Part shown: one piece after another, positions 53,451 to 61,618 of the stretch
Position numbering within the stretch: the stretch's first letter is position 1
Layout: every line of letters starts with the position of its first letter
Assembly (NCBI RefSeq): GCF_001660485.1
Contig: NZ_CP013979.1
Coordinates: forward strand, 1,674,001-1,738,000
Direction of reading: 5' to 3'
DNA from: Agromyces aureus
GTDB lineage: Bacteria; Actinomycetota; Actinomycetes; Actinomycetales; Microbacteriaceae
DNA: 64,000 nt
The notes under the pieces: generated by a model
Seen by the model: only the letters and a program-made list of their open reading frames with translations
Database searches by the model: none
Told to the model about the DNA's origin: nothing
Translations under genes and position numbers: made by a program

Positions 53451-54236
53451 GTGAGCACCCCTTCGCCGTTCGGCGGCCGCATGTCCAGAGTCTTCCCGAC
53501 CCTGCCGCAGGGTGAGACGGTCGCGAGCTTCGAGACGTACGCCGAGGCGCAGGCCGGAGTCGACGCACTCGCCAAGGCCGAGTTCCCGCTGAAGGAACTC
53601 GCGATCGTGGGCACCGGACTCACGAGCGTCGAGCGCATCACGGGCAAGCTCACGTGGGGTCGTGCCGCAGGTGCCGGTGCACTGTCGGGCGCCTGGTTCG
53701 GCACCTTCCTCGGCCTGCTGTTCTTCATCTTCGCGCCGACCGGCGCCTCGGTCGGCATCCTGATCTCGGCCGTGCTCATCGGCGCCGGGTTCGGCATGAT
53801 CTTCAGCGTCGTGTCGTACTCGGTCAACCGCCGACGCCGCGACTTCACGTCGGTCGCGCAGGTGCTCGCCACGAGTTATTCGATCATCGCTGAGACCGCG
53901 CACGTGGAGCGCGCCCGGCAGGTGCTCGGCGTGACCGAGGCGCCTGCGCCGGCGATTCCCACGCCCGGCTCGGCTCCGGCTCCGGCTCCAGCGGCGAGCC
54001 CGACGGCTCCGCGGTACGGGGCGATGGTTCCGGATGTCGAGGCCGCCGCTGAAGCGCCCGCAGGCGACAGCGCGGCCGGCGGGGCACTGGCCCCCACGAC
54101 CGATGCCGACCGTGCCGAGGGCGAGGATGCCGCTCCCGATGAAGTTGCCTCGCCGCAGGGGCTCACCTACGGCGAGGCCCTCGATGCGGCACGCCGCAAG
54201 GAGCGCGAGCAGCGCCGCACCGGCGGGGACTCCTGA
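53451..54236 (+). CDS. general stress protein 17M-like membrane protein
   Basis: This 261-residue protein has an N-terminal GSP17M-like domain (VASFETYAEAQAGVDALAKAEFPLKELAIVGTGL). Two transmembrane helices follow (about 70-120, ALSGAWFGTFLGLLFFIFAPTGASVGILISAVLIG). The rest is an alanine/proline-rich tail ending in a charged helix. The family is linked to stress but has no defined activity. The GTG at 53451 follows GAGGGG. It is divergent from the MgtE-N/CBS gene. Confidence 0.75.
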   Translation: MSTPSPFGGRMSRVFPTLPQGETVASFETYAEAQAGVDALAKAEFPLKELAIVGTGLTSVERITGKLTWGRAAGAGALSGAWFGTFLGLLFFIFAPTGASVGILISAVLIGAGFGMIFSVVSYSVNRRRRDFTSVAQVLATSYSIIAETAHVERARQVLGVTEAPAPAIPTPGSAPAPAPAASPTAPRYGAMVPDVEAAAEAPAGDSAAGGALAPTTDADRAEGEDAAPDEVASPQGLTYGEALDAARRKEREQRRTGGDS

Positions 54237-54297
54237 GCGGTCGCCGGCCCTTGCTGCGAGGTCGCTGAGTTCGGATGCGGGCCATCTACTCGCGATA

Positions 54298-54303
54298 TAT
54301 CGT
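54298..54303 (+). promoter_or_regulatory. -10 hexamer, leaderless start of the PGPGW gene
   Basis: TATCGT is followed by 7 bases and the ATG at 54311. Confidence 0.5.
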
Positions 54304-54310
54304 GTCTTGC

Positions 54311-54661
54311 ATGGTGACCGAGCAGGAACTCTCCCGCGATATCGCCGCGGCCGAACGGCCCGAGCGCCCGATCCGCCGCTGGTTGCGGGCGATCCGTCGC
54401 CGCATCCACGACCGGCCGATGCTGCGTCGCACCTACCGAGTGCTCGTCGGAGTCCTCGGCGGCACGATCGCCGCGGTCGGACTCGCCCTCGTGCCGCTGC
54501 CCGGCCCGGGATGGCTCGTCGTGTTCCTCGGACTCGCGATCCTCGGCTCCGAATTCGCCTGGGCGCGCCGCGTCGCCGTCTTCGCGAAGCGCCAACTCGC
54601 GCGCTTCTGGGCCTGGTGGCAGGCCCGGCGCGCCGCGCGGGCGGCGGGCGACGCCGCGTAG
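54311..54661 (+). CDS. PGPGW/TIGR02611-family membrane protein
   Basis: This 116-residue protein has two transmembrane helices (about 46-64 and 68-84). The signature PLPGPGWLVVFLGLAILGSEF sits between and within them. The family has no known function. The C-terminal helix is rich in Arg and Trp. The ATG at 54311 is chosen for the hexamer 7 bases upstream. An ATG at 54275 is an alternative. Confidence 0.82.
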   Translation: MVTEQELSRDIAAAERPERPIRRWLRAIRRRIHDRPMLRRTYRVLVGVLGGTIAAVGLALVPLPGPGWLVVFLGLAILGSEFAWARRVAVFAKRQLARFWAWWQARRAARAAGDAA

Positions 54662-54706
54662 CGACGACGCCCGCGCGGCGTCAGGCTCCGACGGCGCCCG
54701 CCGGCG

Positions 54707-56284
54707 TCAGGCCCGCTGCGCGCCCTGCACCCATGCCTCGACCTCGGCGACCGTGCGGGGGATGCCGGCCGAGAGATTCTCGGCGCCGTCGGCCGTCACC
54801 ACGATGTCGTCCTCGATGCGCACGCCGATGCCGCGGAACTCCGCCGGCACCGTGAGGTCGTCGGGCTGGAAGTAGAGCCCCGGCTCGATCGTGAAGACCA
54901 TGCCGGCCTCGAGCACGCCGTCCAGGTACATCTCGCGGCGGGCCTGCGCGCAGTCGTGCACGTCGAGGCCGAGGTGGTGGCTCGTGCCGTGCACCATGTA
55001 ACGGCGGTGGAACTGGTTCTCGGGTCGCAGCGACTCCTCGGCCGAGACCGGCAGGAAGCCCCACTCGGCGGTCTTGCGCGCGATCACGGCCATCGCGGCG
55101 GCGTGCACCTCGCGGAAGATCGCGCCGGGGCGCACGACGGCGAACGCGGCATCCGCTGCCTCGAGCACGGCCTCGTAGACCTGGCGCTGAACGGCCGAGA
55201 AGGTGCCGTTGACCGGGAACGTGCGCGTGATGTCGGCCGTGTAGTAGGAGTCCAGCTCGACGCCCGCGTCGAGCAGCACGAGGTCGCCGGGCACGACGGG
55301 GCCGTCGTTGCGCGTCCAGTGCAGGATCGTCGCGTGCGGGCCGGCTGCGGCGATCGAGCCGTAGCCGACGTCGTTGCCGTCGAGTCGGGCGCGCGTCGCG
55401 AACACGCCCTCGATGACGCGCTCGCCGCGCACCTCGGACGTGATGCGGGGGAGCTCTTCGAAGACCTCGGTGAAGCCGCGCTTCGTCGCCTCGACGGCGG
55501 CACGCATCTCGCCGAGCTCGTAGTCGTCCTTGACGAGGCGGAGCTCGGAGAGCACGCGCGCGAGCTCAGCGTCGGGTTCGTGGTCTCCGCCGACCTCGAG
55601 CGAGAACGGGGCGTCCTGCGCATTGGTCGACAGCGCCTCCTCGGCGGCGAAGCGGATGCGGGCGTGGTCGATGCGCTCGGTGATCGCGGCATCGGCCTCG
55701 CGCAGCACGAGCGTCGACGTGTCGACCTTGCCGATCACGGCGTCGAACTCGTCGAGGCCGCGCGTCGCGATCGCGAGGTCGGTGGCGACGTGCTCGAGCG
55801 AGGGGCGTGCGCCGATCCAGAACTCGCCGATCGCGGGGTTCGCGTAGAACTCCTCGGAGTCCCGGCCCGCGCGCTCGCGGAAGTAGACAGTGCTCTCATG
55901 GCCCGCGCCCGACGGCTCGAGCACGAGCACGGCGCCGGGCTCGCTGTCGGAGCCCCAGCCCGTGAGGTGCGCGAACGCCGAGTGTGCGCGGTACGGGTAG
56001 TCGGTGTCGTTGGCGCGCTGCTTCATGTCGCCGGCCGGGATCACCAGGCGGATGCCGGAAAACGCCGCGGAGACGGCGCCGCGTCGAGCCGCGGCGAAGG
56101 CGGCCTGCTCGCGTGCCGACGGCAGCGCCTCGTCGCGCTCGGCCCATCCGTTGCTGATGAAGTCCCGGAATCCGTCGGAACCGGGCGTCGTCGAGCGGTT
56201 CGCGTTGCGCCCGCCCTCATCGGTGGAGGTGGCCGATGCCGTCGTCTCGGTGGTGGAGATGTCGCTCGTGGTCATGTGCTCCAT
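54707..56284 (-). CDS. pepP: Xaa-Pro aminopeptidase (M24 family)
   Basis: This 525-residue metallopeptidase removes N-terminal residues before proline. Creatinase-like N-domain (about 40-260) and pita-bread catalytic domain (about 270-520). Dinuclear metal ligands are in LLDAGVELDSYYTADITRTFP (two Asp), MVHGTSHHLGLDVHD (His), FTIEPGLYF (Glu) and GIGVRIEDDIVV (Glu). The ATG at 56284 is used. An in-frame ATG at 56275 with GGAG before it is equally possible. Confidence 0.92.
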   Translation of the reverse strand: MEHMTTSDISTTETTASATSTDEGGRNANRSTTPGSDGFRDFISNGWAERDEALPSAREQAAFAAARRGAVSAAFSGIRLVIPAGDMKQRANDTDYPYRAHSAFAHLTGWGSDSEPGAVLVLEPSGAGHESTVYFRERAGRDSEEFYANPAIGEFWIGARPSLEHVATDLAIATRGLDEFDAVIGKVDTSTLVLREADAAITERIDHARIRFAAEEALSTNAQDAPFSLEVGGDHEPDAELARVLSELRLVKDDYELGEMRAAVEATKRGFTEVFEELPRITSEVRGERVIEGVFATRARLDGNDVGYGSIAAAGPHATILHWTRNDGPVVPGDLVLLDAGVELDSYYTADITRTFPVNGTFSAVQRQVYEAVLEAADAAFAVVRPGAIFREVHAAAMAVIARKTAEWGFLPVSAEESLRPENQFHRRYMVHGTSHHLGLDVHDCAQARREMYLDGVLEAGMVFTIEPGLYFQPDDLTVPAEFRGIGVRIEDDIVVTADGAENLSAGIPRTVAEVEAWVQGAQRA

Positions 56285-56314
56285 TCTCGCACCGGAGGCG
56301 TCGTGCGGCCCTCC

Positions 56315-57340
56315 TCAATCCGTGCGCGAGAGGGTTGCGACGATCGGACGGTGATCGGAGCCCGACCCGTCGACCTCTCCGATCACGCGGAAGGCGTCGA
56401 CGTGCCAGCCCGGCGTCGCGAGCACGTGGTCGATCGGGCTGCCAAGGATCTCGGGCAGGTCGGTCGGCCAGGTGCCGACGCCGCCCGCACCGCCCTGCAC
56501 CGCGGCATCCGCGCATCGGCCGAGGTCGCCGCCGTCGACGCCGCGACCGGAGAAGTGGTCGACCGTCGCGTTGAAGTCGCCCGCCATGATGACGTTCTCG
56601 CCCTGACACTGTTCGGCGAGCCAGTCGAGATCGCTGCGCCAGTTGCGCAGCTCCCAGCGGATCGGGGCGACCGCGTGCACCGCGACGATGCGCGGGCCGT
56701 CGCCGGAGACCGGATCGGCGACGACGGACGGCAGCGTGTTCGTGTTGCCGGGCGGGCCGGGCACCTCGGCCGACACGACCTCGTAGTCGCCGAGTTCCGG
56801 CGAGATGAGGATCGTCGTCGAACGCGCCTTCGCGATCTCGTCGAAGGCGCGGGTGTGCACCCACATCGGGCGCCCGCCCTCGCGCATCGCGACCGCGACC
56901 TCCTCGCCGAGCGGCTCGGTCGTCTCGGGCAGCACCACCACGTCGGCACCCTCTGCGAGCGCGAGCTCGGTGATGGTCGACGCGTCGGGCACCTCGCCGA
57001 GCGTGTTCCACGACAGCACCGTGACGGTGTCGGATGACGCGGCGGCCGCGGCATCCGACCCTCCGAGTCCGCGCGCGGCGAGCACCGCGACGTTGCCCGC
57101 GGCGAAGATCGCGAGCATGAGCACCATCGCGAGCGCGAAGCGGCGCGGCCGCCTGGGGATCGCGAGCAGCGCGAAGAGGCCGGCGGCGACGATGCCGACG
57201 AGGGCCGCCGAGCCGCGGAGCGCGACGATGTGCGTGGCGATCCACTGGTTCTGCAGGCCGAACCCCTGCGGCCAGAGCAGGATGAGTCCGATGATGGCCG
57301 ACACGATGACGACGAGCCAGCCGAGGATGCGGGGGAGCAT
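56315..57340 (-). CDS. membrane-anchored endonuclease/exonuclease/phosphatase-fold protein
   Basis: This 341-residue protein has three N-terminal transmembrane helices (about 1-90, ILGWLVVIVSAIIGLILLWP; LVGIVAAGLFALLAIP). An extracytoplasmic EEP (DNase I/sphingomyelinase-like) domain follows. Metal and catalytic blocks are VLSWNTLGEV, VVLPETTEP, VIMAGDFNATVDHFSG and the final GSGSDHRPIVATL. The substrate is unknown, with phosphodiesters, phosphoinositides or sphingolipids as options. Confidence 0.82.
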   Translation of the reverse strand: MLPRILGWLVVIVSAIIGLILLWPQGFGLQNQWIATHIVALRGSAALVGIVAAGLFALLAIPRRPRRFALAMVLMLAIFAAGNVAVLAARGLGGSDAAAAASSDTVTVLSWNTLGEVPDASTITELALAEGADVVVLPETTEPLGEEVAVAMREGGRPMWVHTRAFDEIAKARSTTILISPELGDYEVVSAEVPGPPGNTNTLPSVVADPVSGDGPRIVAVHAVAPIRWELRNWRSDLDWLAEQCQGENVIMAGDFNATVDHFSGRGVDGGDLGRCADAAVQGGAGGVGTWPTDLPEILGSPIDHVLATPGWHVDAFRVIGEVDGSGSDHRPIVATLSRTD

Positions 57341-57482
57341 CCCACCACGCTAGGGGAGGATGCTGTGCCGTGGCCGCGAGCGATCGCGTCGGTCGCGTGT
57401 CGGCGGCCGGCTGCCGTGCCGGTCTGGTCGGTCGAGCACCCGACGGTCGCCAGTCGCTGCCCGGGCGGGCGCGGGCTCGCCC

Positions 57483-57488
57483 TAGCAT
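57483..57488 (+). promoter_or_regulatory. -10 hexamer, leaderless start of the PHP gene
   Basis: TAGCAT is followed by six G bases and the ATG at 57495. A run of G could also work as a weak ribosome site. Confidence 0.5.
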
Positions 57489-57494
57489 GGGGGG

Positions 57495-58379
57495 ATGGCA
57501 CCCTCGTCGGCATCCGAGCACGGTTCCGTGATCGGTGACGCCGACCTGCACGTGCACTCGACCGTCTCCGACGGCACCGGGGCCCCGGCCGACCTGCTCG
57601 TCGAGGCCGCCGAGGCCGGCCTCTCGGCCATCGCGCTGACCGATCACGACTCGACGGCCGGGTGGGCCGAGGCAGCGGCGGCCGTGCCGGCCACCGGCGT
57701 CGCCCTGATCCCTGGCATGGAGCTCTCGACCCGCGAGCAGTACACGAGCGTGCACGTGCTCGCCTACCTGATCGACCCGTTCGACGAGGGCCTGCTCGCC
57801 GAGACCACCCGCATCCGCGAATCCAGGCTCACGCGGGCGGAGGAGATCGTGCGGCGCATCTCGCGCGACTACCCGCTCACGTGGGACGACGTGCTCGCCC
57901 AGACCGCGATCGGCGCCACCGTCGGCCGCCCGCACATCGCCGACGCGCTCGTGGCGCGCGGCCACGCGAACACGCGTTCGGCGGCGTTCGCCGGCATCCT
58001 GCACCCTCGGCACGGGTATGCGCGCCCGCACTACGCGCCCGATCCGCTGACGGGCGTGCGACTCATCCGCGCGGCCGGTGGCGTGCCCGTGCTCGCGCAT
58101 CCGGGCGCCCGCGGCGAGGAGTACGTCGTGTCGCCTCCGCGCCTGCGGCAACTCGTCGACGCCGGGCTCTTCGGCCTCGAGATCGACCACCCCGAGAACG
58201 ACCCGGCCTCGAAACCCCGCCTGCACGCCCTCGCGCGCGAGTTCGGCCTCGCCGTCACGGGCTCGAGCGACTACCACGGCACGGGCAAGCCGAACCGGCT
58301 GGGTGAGGAGCGCACGCGCGCCGACGTCGTGGCGCGCATCATCGCCGAGGGCACCGGGTCGGCGCCCGTGCTGCCGTAG
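57495..58379 (+). CDS. PHP-domain phosphoesterase
   Basis: This 294-residue protein belongs to the PHP family with the first metal motif DADLHVHSTVSDGT (about 15-28) and ALTDHDSTAG. RPHIADALVARGH lies mid-protein, and GLEIDHPEND with VTGSSDYHG sits near the end. Related proteins are 3',5'-nucleoside bisphosphate phosphatases (RNase AM, TrpH/YciV type), which is the most likely activity. It is convergent with the DEAD-box helicase gene. Confidence 0.87.
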   Translation: MAPSSASEHGSVIGDADLHVHSTVSDGTGAPADLLVEAAEAGLSAIALTDHDSTAGWAEAAAAVPATGVALIPGMELSTREQYTSVHVLAYLIDPFDEGLLAETTRIRESRLTRAEEIVRRISRDYPLTWDDVLAQTAIGATVGRPHIADALVARGHANTRSAAFAGILHPRHGYARPHYAPDPLTGVRLIRAAGGVPVLAHPGARGEEYVVSPPRLRQLVDAGLFGLEIDHPENDPASKPRLHALAREFGLAVTGSSDYHGTGKPNRLGEERTRADVVARIIAEGTGSAPVLP

Positions 58380-58406
58380 CCGACGCGCGATCGAAGCGAG
58401 CGACGA

Positions 58407-58444
58407 CGAAGGGGGCGGATGCCGCGTGGCATCCGCCCCCTTCG
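58407..58444. terminator. bidirectional terminator between PHP and helicase genes
   Basis: Perfect 17-bp arms (58407-58423, 58428-58444) with a GCGT loop, which carry GGATGCC and GGCATCC. Confidence 0.82.
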
Positions 58445-58467
58445 TGCAGGTCGTTCGGTCGACCGGG

Positions 58468-60015
58468 TCAGACCTGCGGCGCAGCGCCCGTCGAGCCGGC
58501 CGGACGCGGTCCGCGACGACGGCGACGACGGCGCGGAGCCGCATTGCCGTCGTGGTGCTCGCTGCCGCCGCCGTCGTGCGTGCCGGTGCCGGGCTCGCGC
58601 ACGGTCGCCGTCGCGGCGTCGCCGGAATCGGATGCCGCAGGCGAGCCGGCCTCGACCGACGCGCCCTCGCCGGCGGGGCGTCCGCCACGGGTGCGCTGAC
58701 GCGAACGGCTGCTGCGCGGCGCGCGCTCGCCATCGCCCTGACGTGCCTCGCCGCGACCCGCGGAGCTGCCCGAGCCGCCTTCGGTGCGACCGGCGGTGCT
58801 CGACCGGGTCGGAGGGGCGGCCAAGGCCGACGGCTTCAGACGGCCCTTCGTGCCGGCGGGGATGTCGAGGTCGGTGAACAGGTGCGGGCTCGACGAGTAG
58901 GTCTCGACCGGTTCGGGCTGACCGAACTCGAGCGCGCGGTTGATGAGCGCCCACTTGTGCAGGTCGTCCCAGTCGACGAAGGTGACGGCGATGCCGGTCT
59001 TGCCCGCGCGGCCCGTGCGCCCCGCGCGGTGGAGGTACGCCTTGTCGTCGTCGGGGATGGTGTGGTTGATCACGTGCGTGACGTCGTCGACGTCGATGCC
59101 TCGTGCCGCGACATCCGTTGCGATGAGGATGTCCTTCTTGCCCGCCTTGAACGCGGCCATGGCGCGCTCGCGCTGGTCTTGATTGAGGTCGCCGTGCACG
59201 GCAGCGGCGTTGAATCCGCGGTCGTTCAGCTCTTCGACGAGCTTGGCCGCCGCGCGCTTCGTGCGCGTGAAGATCACGGTCTTGCCGCGGCCCTCGGCCT
59301 GGAGGATGCGCGAGATCACTTCGTCTTTGTCGAGCGAGTGCGCCCGGTAGACGAGGTGCTTGATGTTCGCCTGCGTGAGGCCCTCGTCGGGGTCGGTCGC
59401 ACGGATGTGGATCGGCTTCGACATGAAACGGCGTGCGAGCGCCACGATCGGGCCGGGCATGGTGGCCGAGAAGAGCATGGTGTGACGCACCGCGGGCGTC
59501 TGCGCGAAGATCTTCTCGATGTCGGAGAGGAAGCCGAGGTCGAGCATCTTGTCGGCCTCGTCGAGCACGACCTCCTGCACGTTCTTCAGCGACAGGAGTC
59601 GCTGCGATGCGAGGTCGAGCAGACGACCGGGGGTGCCGACGACGATCTGGGCGCCGGCCTTGATCGCCTCGATCTGGCCCTCGTAGGCCTTGCCGCCGTA
59701 GATCGACACGACCTTGGTCGGCCGGTTCGACGTCGCCAGCTCGAGGTCTTCGGTGACCTGGACGCAGAGTTCGCGGGTCGGCACGACGACGAGCACCTTG
59801 ACGCCCGGCTCGGGGTCGTCGCCGAGGCGCTGGATGATCGGCAGGCCGAACCCGAAGGTCTTGCCGGTGCCCGTCTTGGCCTGGCCGATGATGTCCTGGC
59901 CCGAGAGGGCGAGGGGGATGGTCTGCTCCTGGATGGGGAAGGCATCGAAGATGCCCTTCGTTGCGAGCGCGTCGACGATGTCGGACGCGACGCCGAGTTC
60001 TGCGAAAGTAGTCAA
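58468..60015 (-). CDS. DEAD-box RNA helicase
   Basis: This 515-residue ATP-dependent RNA helicase has Q motif, AKTGTGKT (about 45-52), PTRELCVQV, VLDEADKMLDLG, SATMPG, ARGIDVDDVTHVIN and HRAGRTGRAGKTG. The basic, Gly/Arg-rich C-terminal tail (about 395-515) is disordered and probably binds RNA. This is the RhlE/RhlB type common in actinobacteria (Rv3211-like). The frame starts with a TTG at 60015. No better start is in frame nearby, so the exact N-terminus is tentative. Confidence 0.92.
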   Translation of the reverse strand: MTTFAELGVASDIVDALATKGIFDAFPIQEQTIPLALSGQDIIGQAKTGTGKTFGFGLPIIQRLGDDPEPGVKVLVVVPTRELCVQVTEDLELATSNRPTKVVSIYGGKAYEGQIEAIKAGAQIVVGTPGRLLDLASQRLLSLKNVQEVVLDEADKMLDLGFLSDIEKIFAQTPAVRHTMLFSATMPGPIVALARRFMSKPIHIRATDPDEGLTQANIKHLVYRAHSLDKDEVISRILQAEGRGKTVIFTRTKRAAAKLVEELNDRGFNAAAVHGDLNQDQRERAMAAFKAGKKDILIATDVAARGIDVDDVTHVINHTIPDDDKAYLHRAGRTGRAGKTGIAVTFVDWDDLHKWALINRALEFGQPEPVETYSSSPHLFTDLDIPAGTKGRLKPSALAAPPTRSSTAGRTEGGSGSSAGRGEARQGDGERAPRSSRSRQRTRGGRPAGEGASVEAGSPAASDSGDAATATVREPGTGTHDGGGSEHHDGNAAPRRRRRRRGPRPAGSTGAAPQV

Positions 60016-60146
60016 GTATCTGCCTGTCGGTTCAGCTGGAGAGGTGCGCGCTGCTGGTCCTCAGGCGCACGGCCGCGGGTCCGATGCCCGCATGCGACCT
60101 CCAGCCTATCGGAGAGAGCCTGAACGGCTCCGTTAGGCTGTGTGCC

Positions 60147-60860
60147 GTGGTGTCCTGGATCAATCGACGCGTAGCCCGCCCCGAGGCGCCGCGGCAGCGA
60201 CCGCGCGTCGCGCCGACCGAGCTCACGCGGGTCGACTTCACCGAGTTGGTGCCCGAACCGGTGCCGTTCCTCGGCCAGGCCGCGTACATCCAGCTGGTGT
60301 TCTTCGAGGGGCTCGCGCTCGCGGTGCAGACCGCGCCGACCCTCCGCGCGAAAGAGGGGCTGAGCGCCGCCGCAGGGGTCGCGCTCCGCAAGCATCACGC
60401 CCTCATCGCCGAACTGCGCCTGCAGGGCGTCGAGCCGGTCGACGTCATGGCGCCGTTCGCGCCGGCGGCCGAACGACTCGAGTCGGCCTCGCGCGGGGGC
60501 GACTGGGAGGAGCTCCTGCTCGCGATCCACGTGACCTCCGGCATGCTCGACGGGTACTTCTCGCGACTCTCGAACGGCCTGCACGCCGACCTCGCGCGCC
60601 GGGTGCGCGCGATCCTCGACGAGGCCGGCTCGGCCACGGTGCTCGAACGCGAGCTCTCCGTCGCGATCGCCGAGCAGCCCGGTCTCGCCGACCGCCTCGC
60701 GCTCTGGGGTCGCAGCCTCGTGGGCGACACCCTGCTCATCGCCCGCTCGGCCCTGCGCGCGTCGGACGCCCGCGGTCTCGAGGAGCGCGTCGAGCCGATC
60801 TTCACCGAGCTGATCGCCGATCACACGCGCCGCATGGACGCGCTCGGGCTCACGGCCTGA
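60147..60860 (+). CDS. ferritin-like (MiaE_2-type) protein
   Basis: This 237-residue all-helical protein resembles the MiaE-like ferritin-fold family found beside DEAD-box helicases and DUF3107 in actinobacteria. Candidate metal ligands are the Glu in VFFEGLALAVQ, the His pair in RKHHALIAEL, and Glu and His in TELIADHTRRMD. MiaE hydroxylates a modified tRNA base, but activity of this branch is not known. The GTG at 60147 lies 7 bases after TAGGCT (60134-60139), a leaderless-type start. Confidence 0.75.
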   Translation: MVSWINRRVARPEAPRQRPRVAPTELTRVDFTELVPEPVPFLGQAAYIQLVFFEGLALAVQTAPTLRAKEGLSAAAGVALRKHHALIAELRLQGVEPVDVMAPFAPAAERLESASRGGDWEELLLAIHVTSGMLDGYFSRLSNGLHADLARRVRAILDEAGSATVLERELSVAIAEQPGLADRLALWGRSLVGDTLLIARSALRASDARGLEERVEPIFTELIADHTRRMDALGLTA

Positions 60861-60874
60861 CGCCGCGGCATCCG

Positions 60875-60914
60875 CTCGCGCTGCCCCTGAGAACCTCGCG
60901 CTGCCCCTGAGAAC
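60875..60914. repeat. 20-bp direct tandem duplication
   Basis: CTCGCGCTGCCCCTGAGAAC occurs twice in immediate succession (60875-60894 and 60895-60914), just after the stop of the ferritin-like gene. Confidence 0.9.
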
Positions 60915-60919
60915 GCGGA

Positions 60920-60949
60920 AACGGCGCCCTCCAGAGGAGGACGCCGTTC
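60920..60949. terminator. convergent terminator after the ferritin-like gene
   Basis: 13-base arms (60920-60932, 60937-60949) with one mismatch around AGAG, between convergent genes. Confidence 0.65.
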
Positions 60950-60973
60950 GAGTCGTGCGTACGCGTGCTCGCG

Positions 60974-61300
60974 TCAGGCCGCGCTGGCCGCCCGCGCGGA
61001 TGCCTCCGTGCGCGGCCGCGAGAGCCGCGCGAAGAGCGCGGCATCCGCTCGCTCGCGCTTCGGGCCGATCAGGTACGCGGATGCCGCGGCGGCCAGCCCT
61101 GCGACGGCGAGCGAGATCACCCAGATCCACGCGCCGTCCCAGGCCATGCCGAGCCACGTCAGGGCGACCCACACGATCGCCGCGACGCCCGCGCCGATCG
61201 ACGGGATCAGCAGCACGCCGTGCGTGTGCCGGAGCGGCAGCAGGTAGCGCGCGGCCAGGCCGAGGATGGCCCCGCCGAGCACGACGAAGAGCAGCTCCAT
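60974..61300 (-). CDS. small three-helix membrane protein
   Basis: This 108-residue protein has three predicted helices (about 1-18, 25-48, 55-78: ELLFVVLGGAILGLAARYLLP; VLLIPSIGAGVAAIVWVALTWLG; WIWVISLAVAGLAAAASAYLIGP) and a basic tail. It starts one base after the DUF3107 stop, so the two are co-expressed. I see no function in the sequence. Confidence 0.75.
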   Translation of the reverse strand: MELLFVVLGGAILGLAARYLLPLRHTHGVLLIPSIGAGVAAIVWVALTWLGMAWDGAWIWVISLAVAGLAAAASAYLIGPKRERADAALFARLSRPRTEASARAASAA

Positions 61301-61301
61301 G

Positions 61302-61526
61302 TCAGGCCACGAATCCGACGCGGCGCGACTCCTCTGAGCCGATCTCGACGTAGGCGAGCGCGGCGGCGGGCACGAGGAAGACGCTGCCCTTCGCATCGAC
61401 GAACTTCAACGTCGCCGCGTCGCCGGCGAGTGCTGCGCCGACCTGGTTCTGGACCTCCTCTGCCGACTGGGAGGACTCGAATGCGAGTTCGCGGGGGGAG
61501 TTCTGAATGCCGATCCGTACGTCCAC
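61302..61526 (-). CDS. DUF3107 family protein (TB9.4-like)
   Basis: This 74-residue protein matches the DUF3107 family (VDVRIGIQNSPRELAFES... AYVEIGSEESRRVGF), conserved in actinobacteria near AdnA-type helicase genes. The GTG at 61526 is preferred because AAAGG lies 6 bases upstream and the family starts with this segment. The further upstream GTG at 61553 would add nine non-conserved residues. The function is unknown. Confidence 0.88.
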   Translation of the reverse strand: MDVRIGIQNSPRELAFESSQSAEEVQNQVGAALAGDAATLKFVDAKGSVFLVPAAALAYVEIGSEESRRVGFVA

Positions 61527-61606
61527 AGTGGGCCTTTCTGTCCGTGCGTCCACACTATGACACGGCTCGCGGGGCTCGGGGCACGTTCACTGTCGGCGGA
61601 ACGGGT

Positions 61607-61612
61607 TAACGT
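61607..61612 (+). promoter_or_regulatory. -10 hexamer, leaderless start of the adnA-like gene
   Basis: TAACGT is followed by exactly 6 bases and the ATG at 61619. It is divergent from DUF3107. Confidence 0.5.
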
Positions 61613-61618
61613 GTGGGC

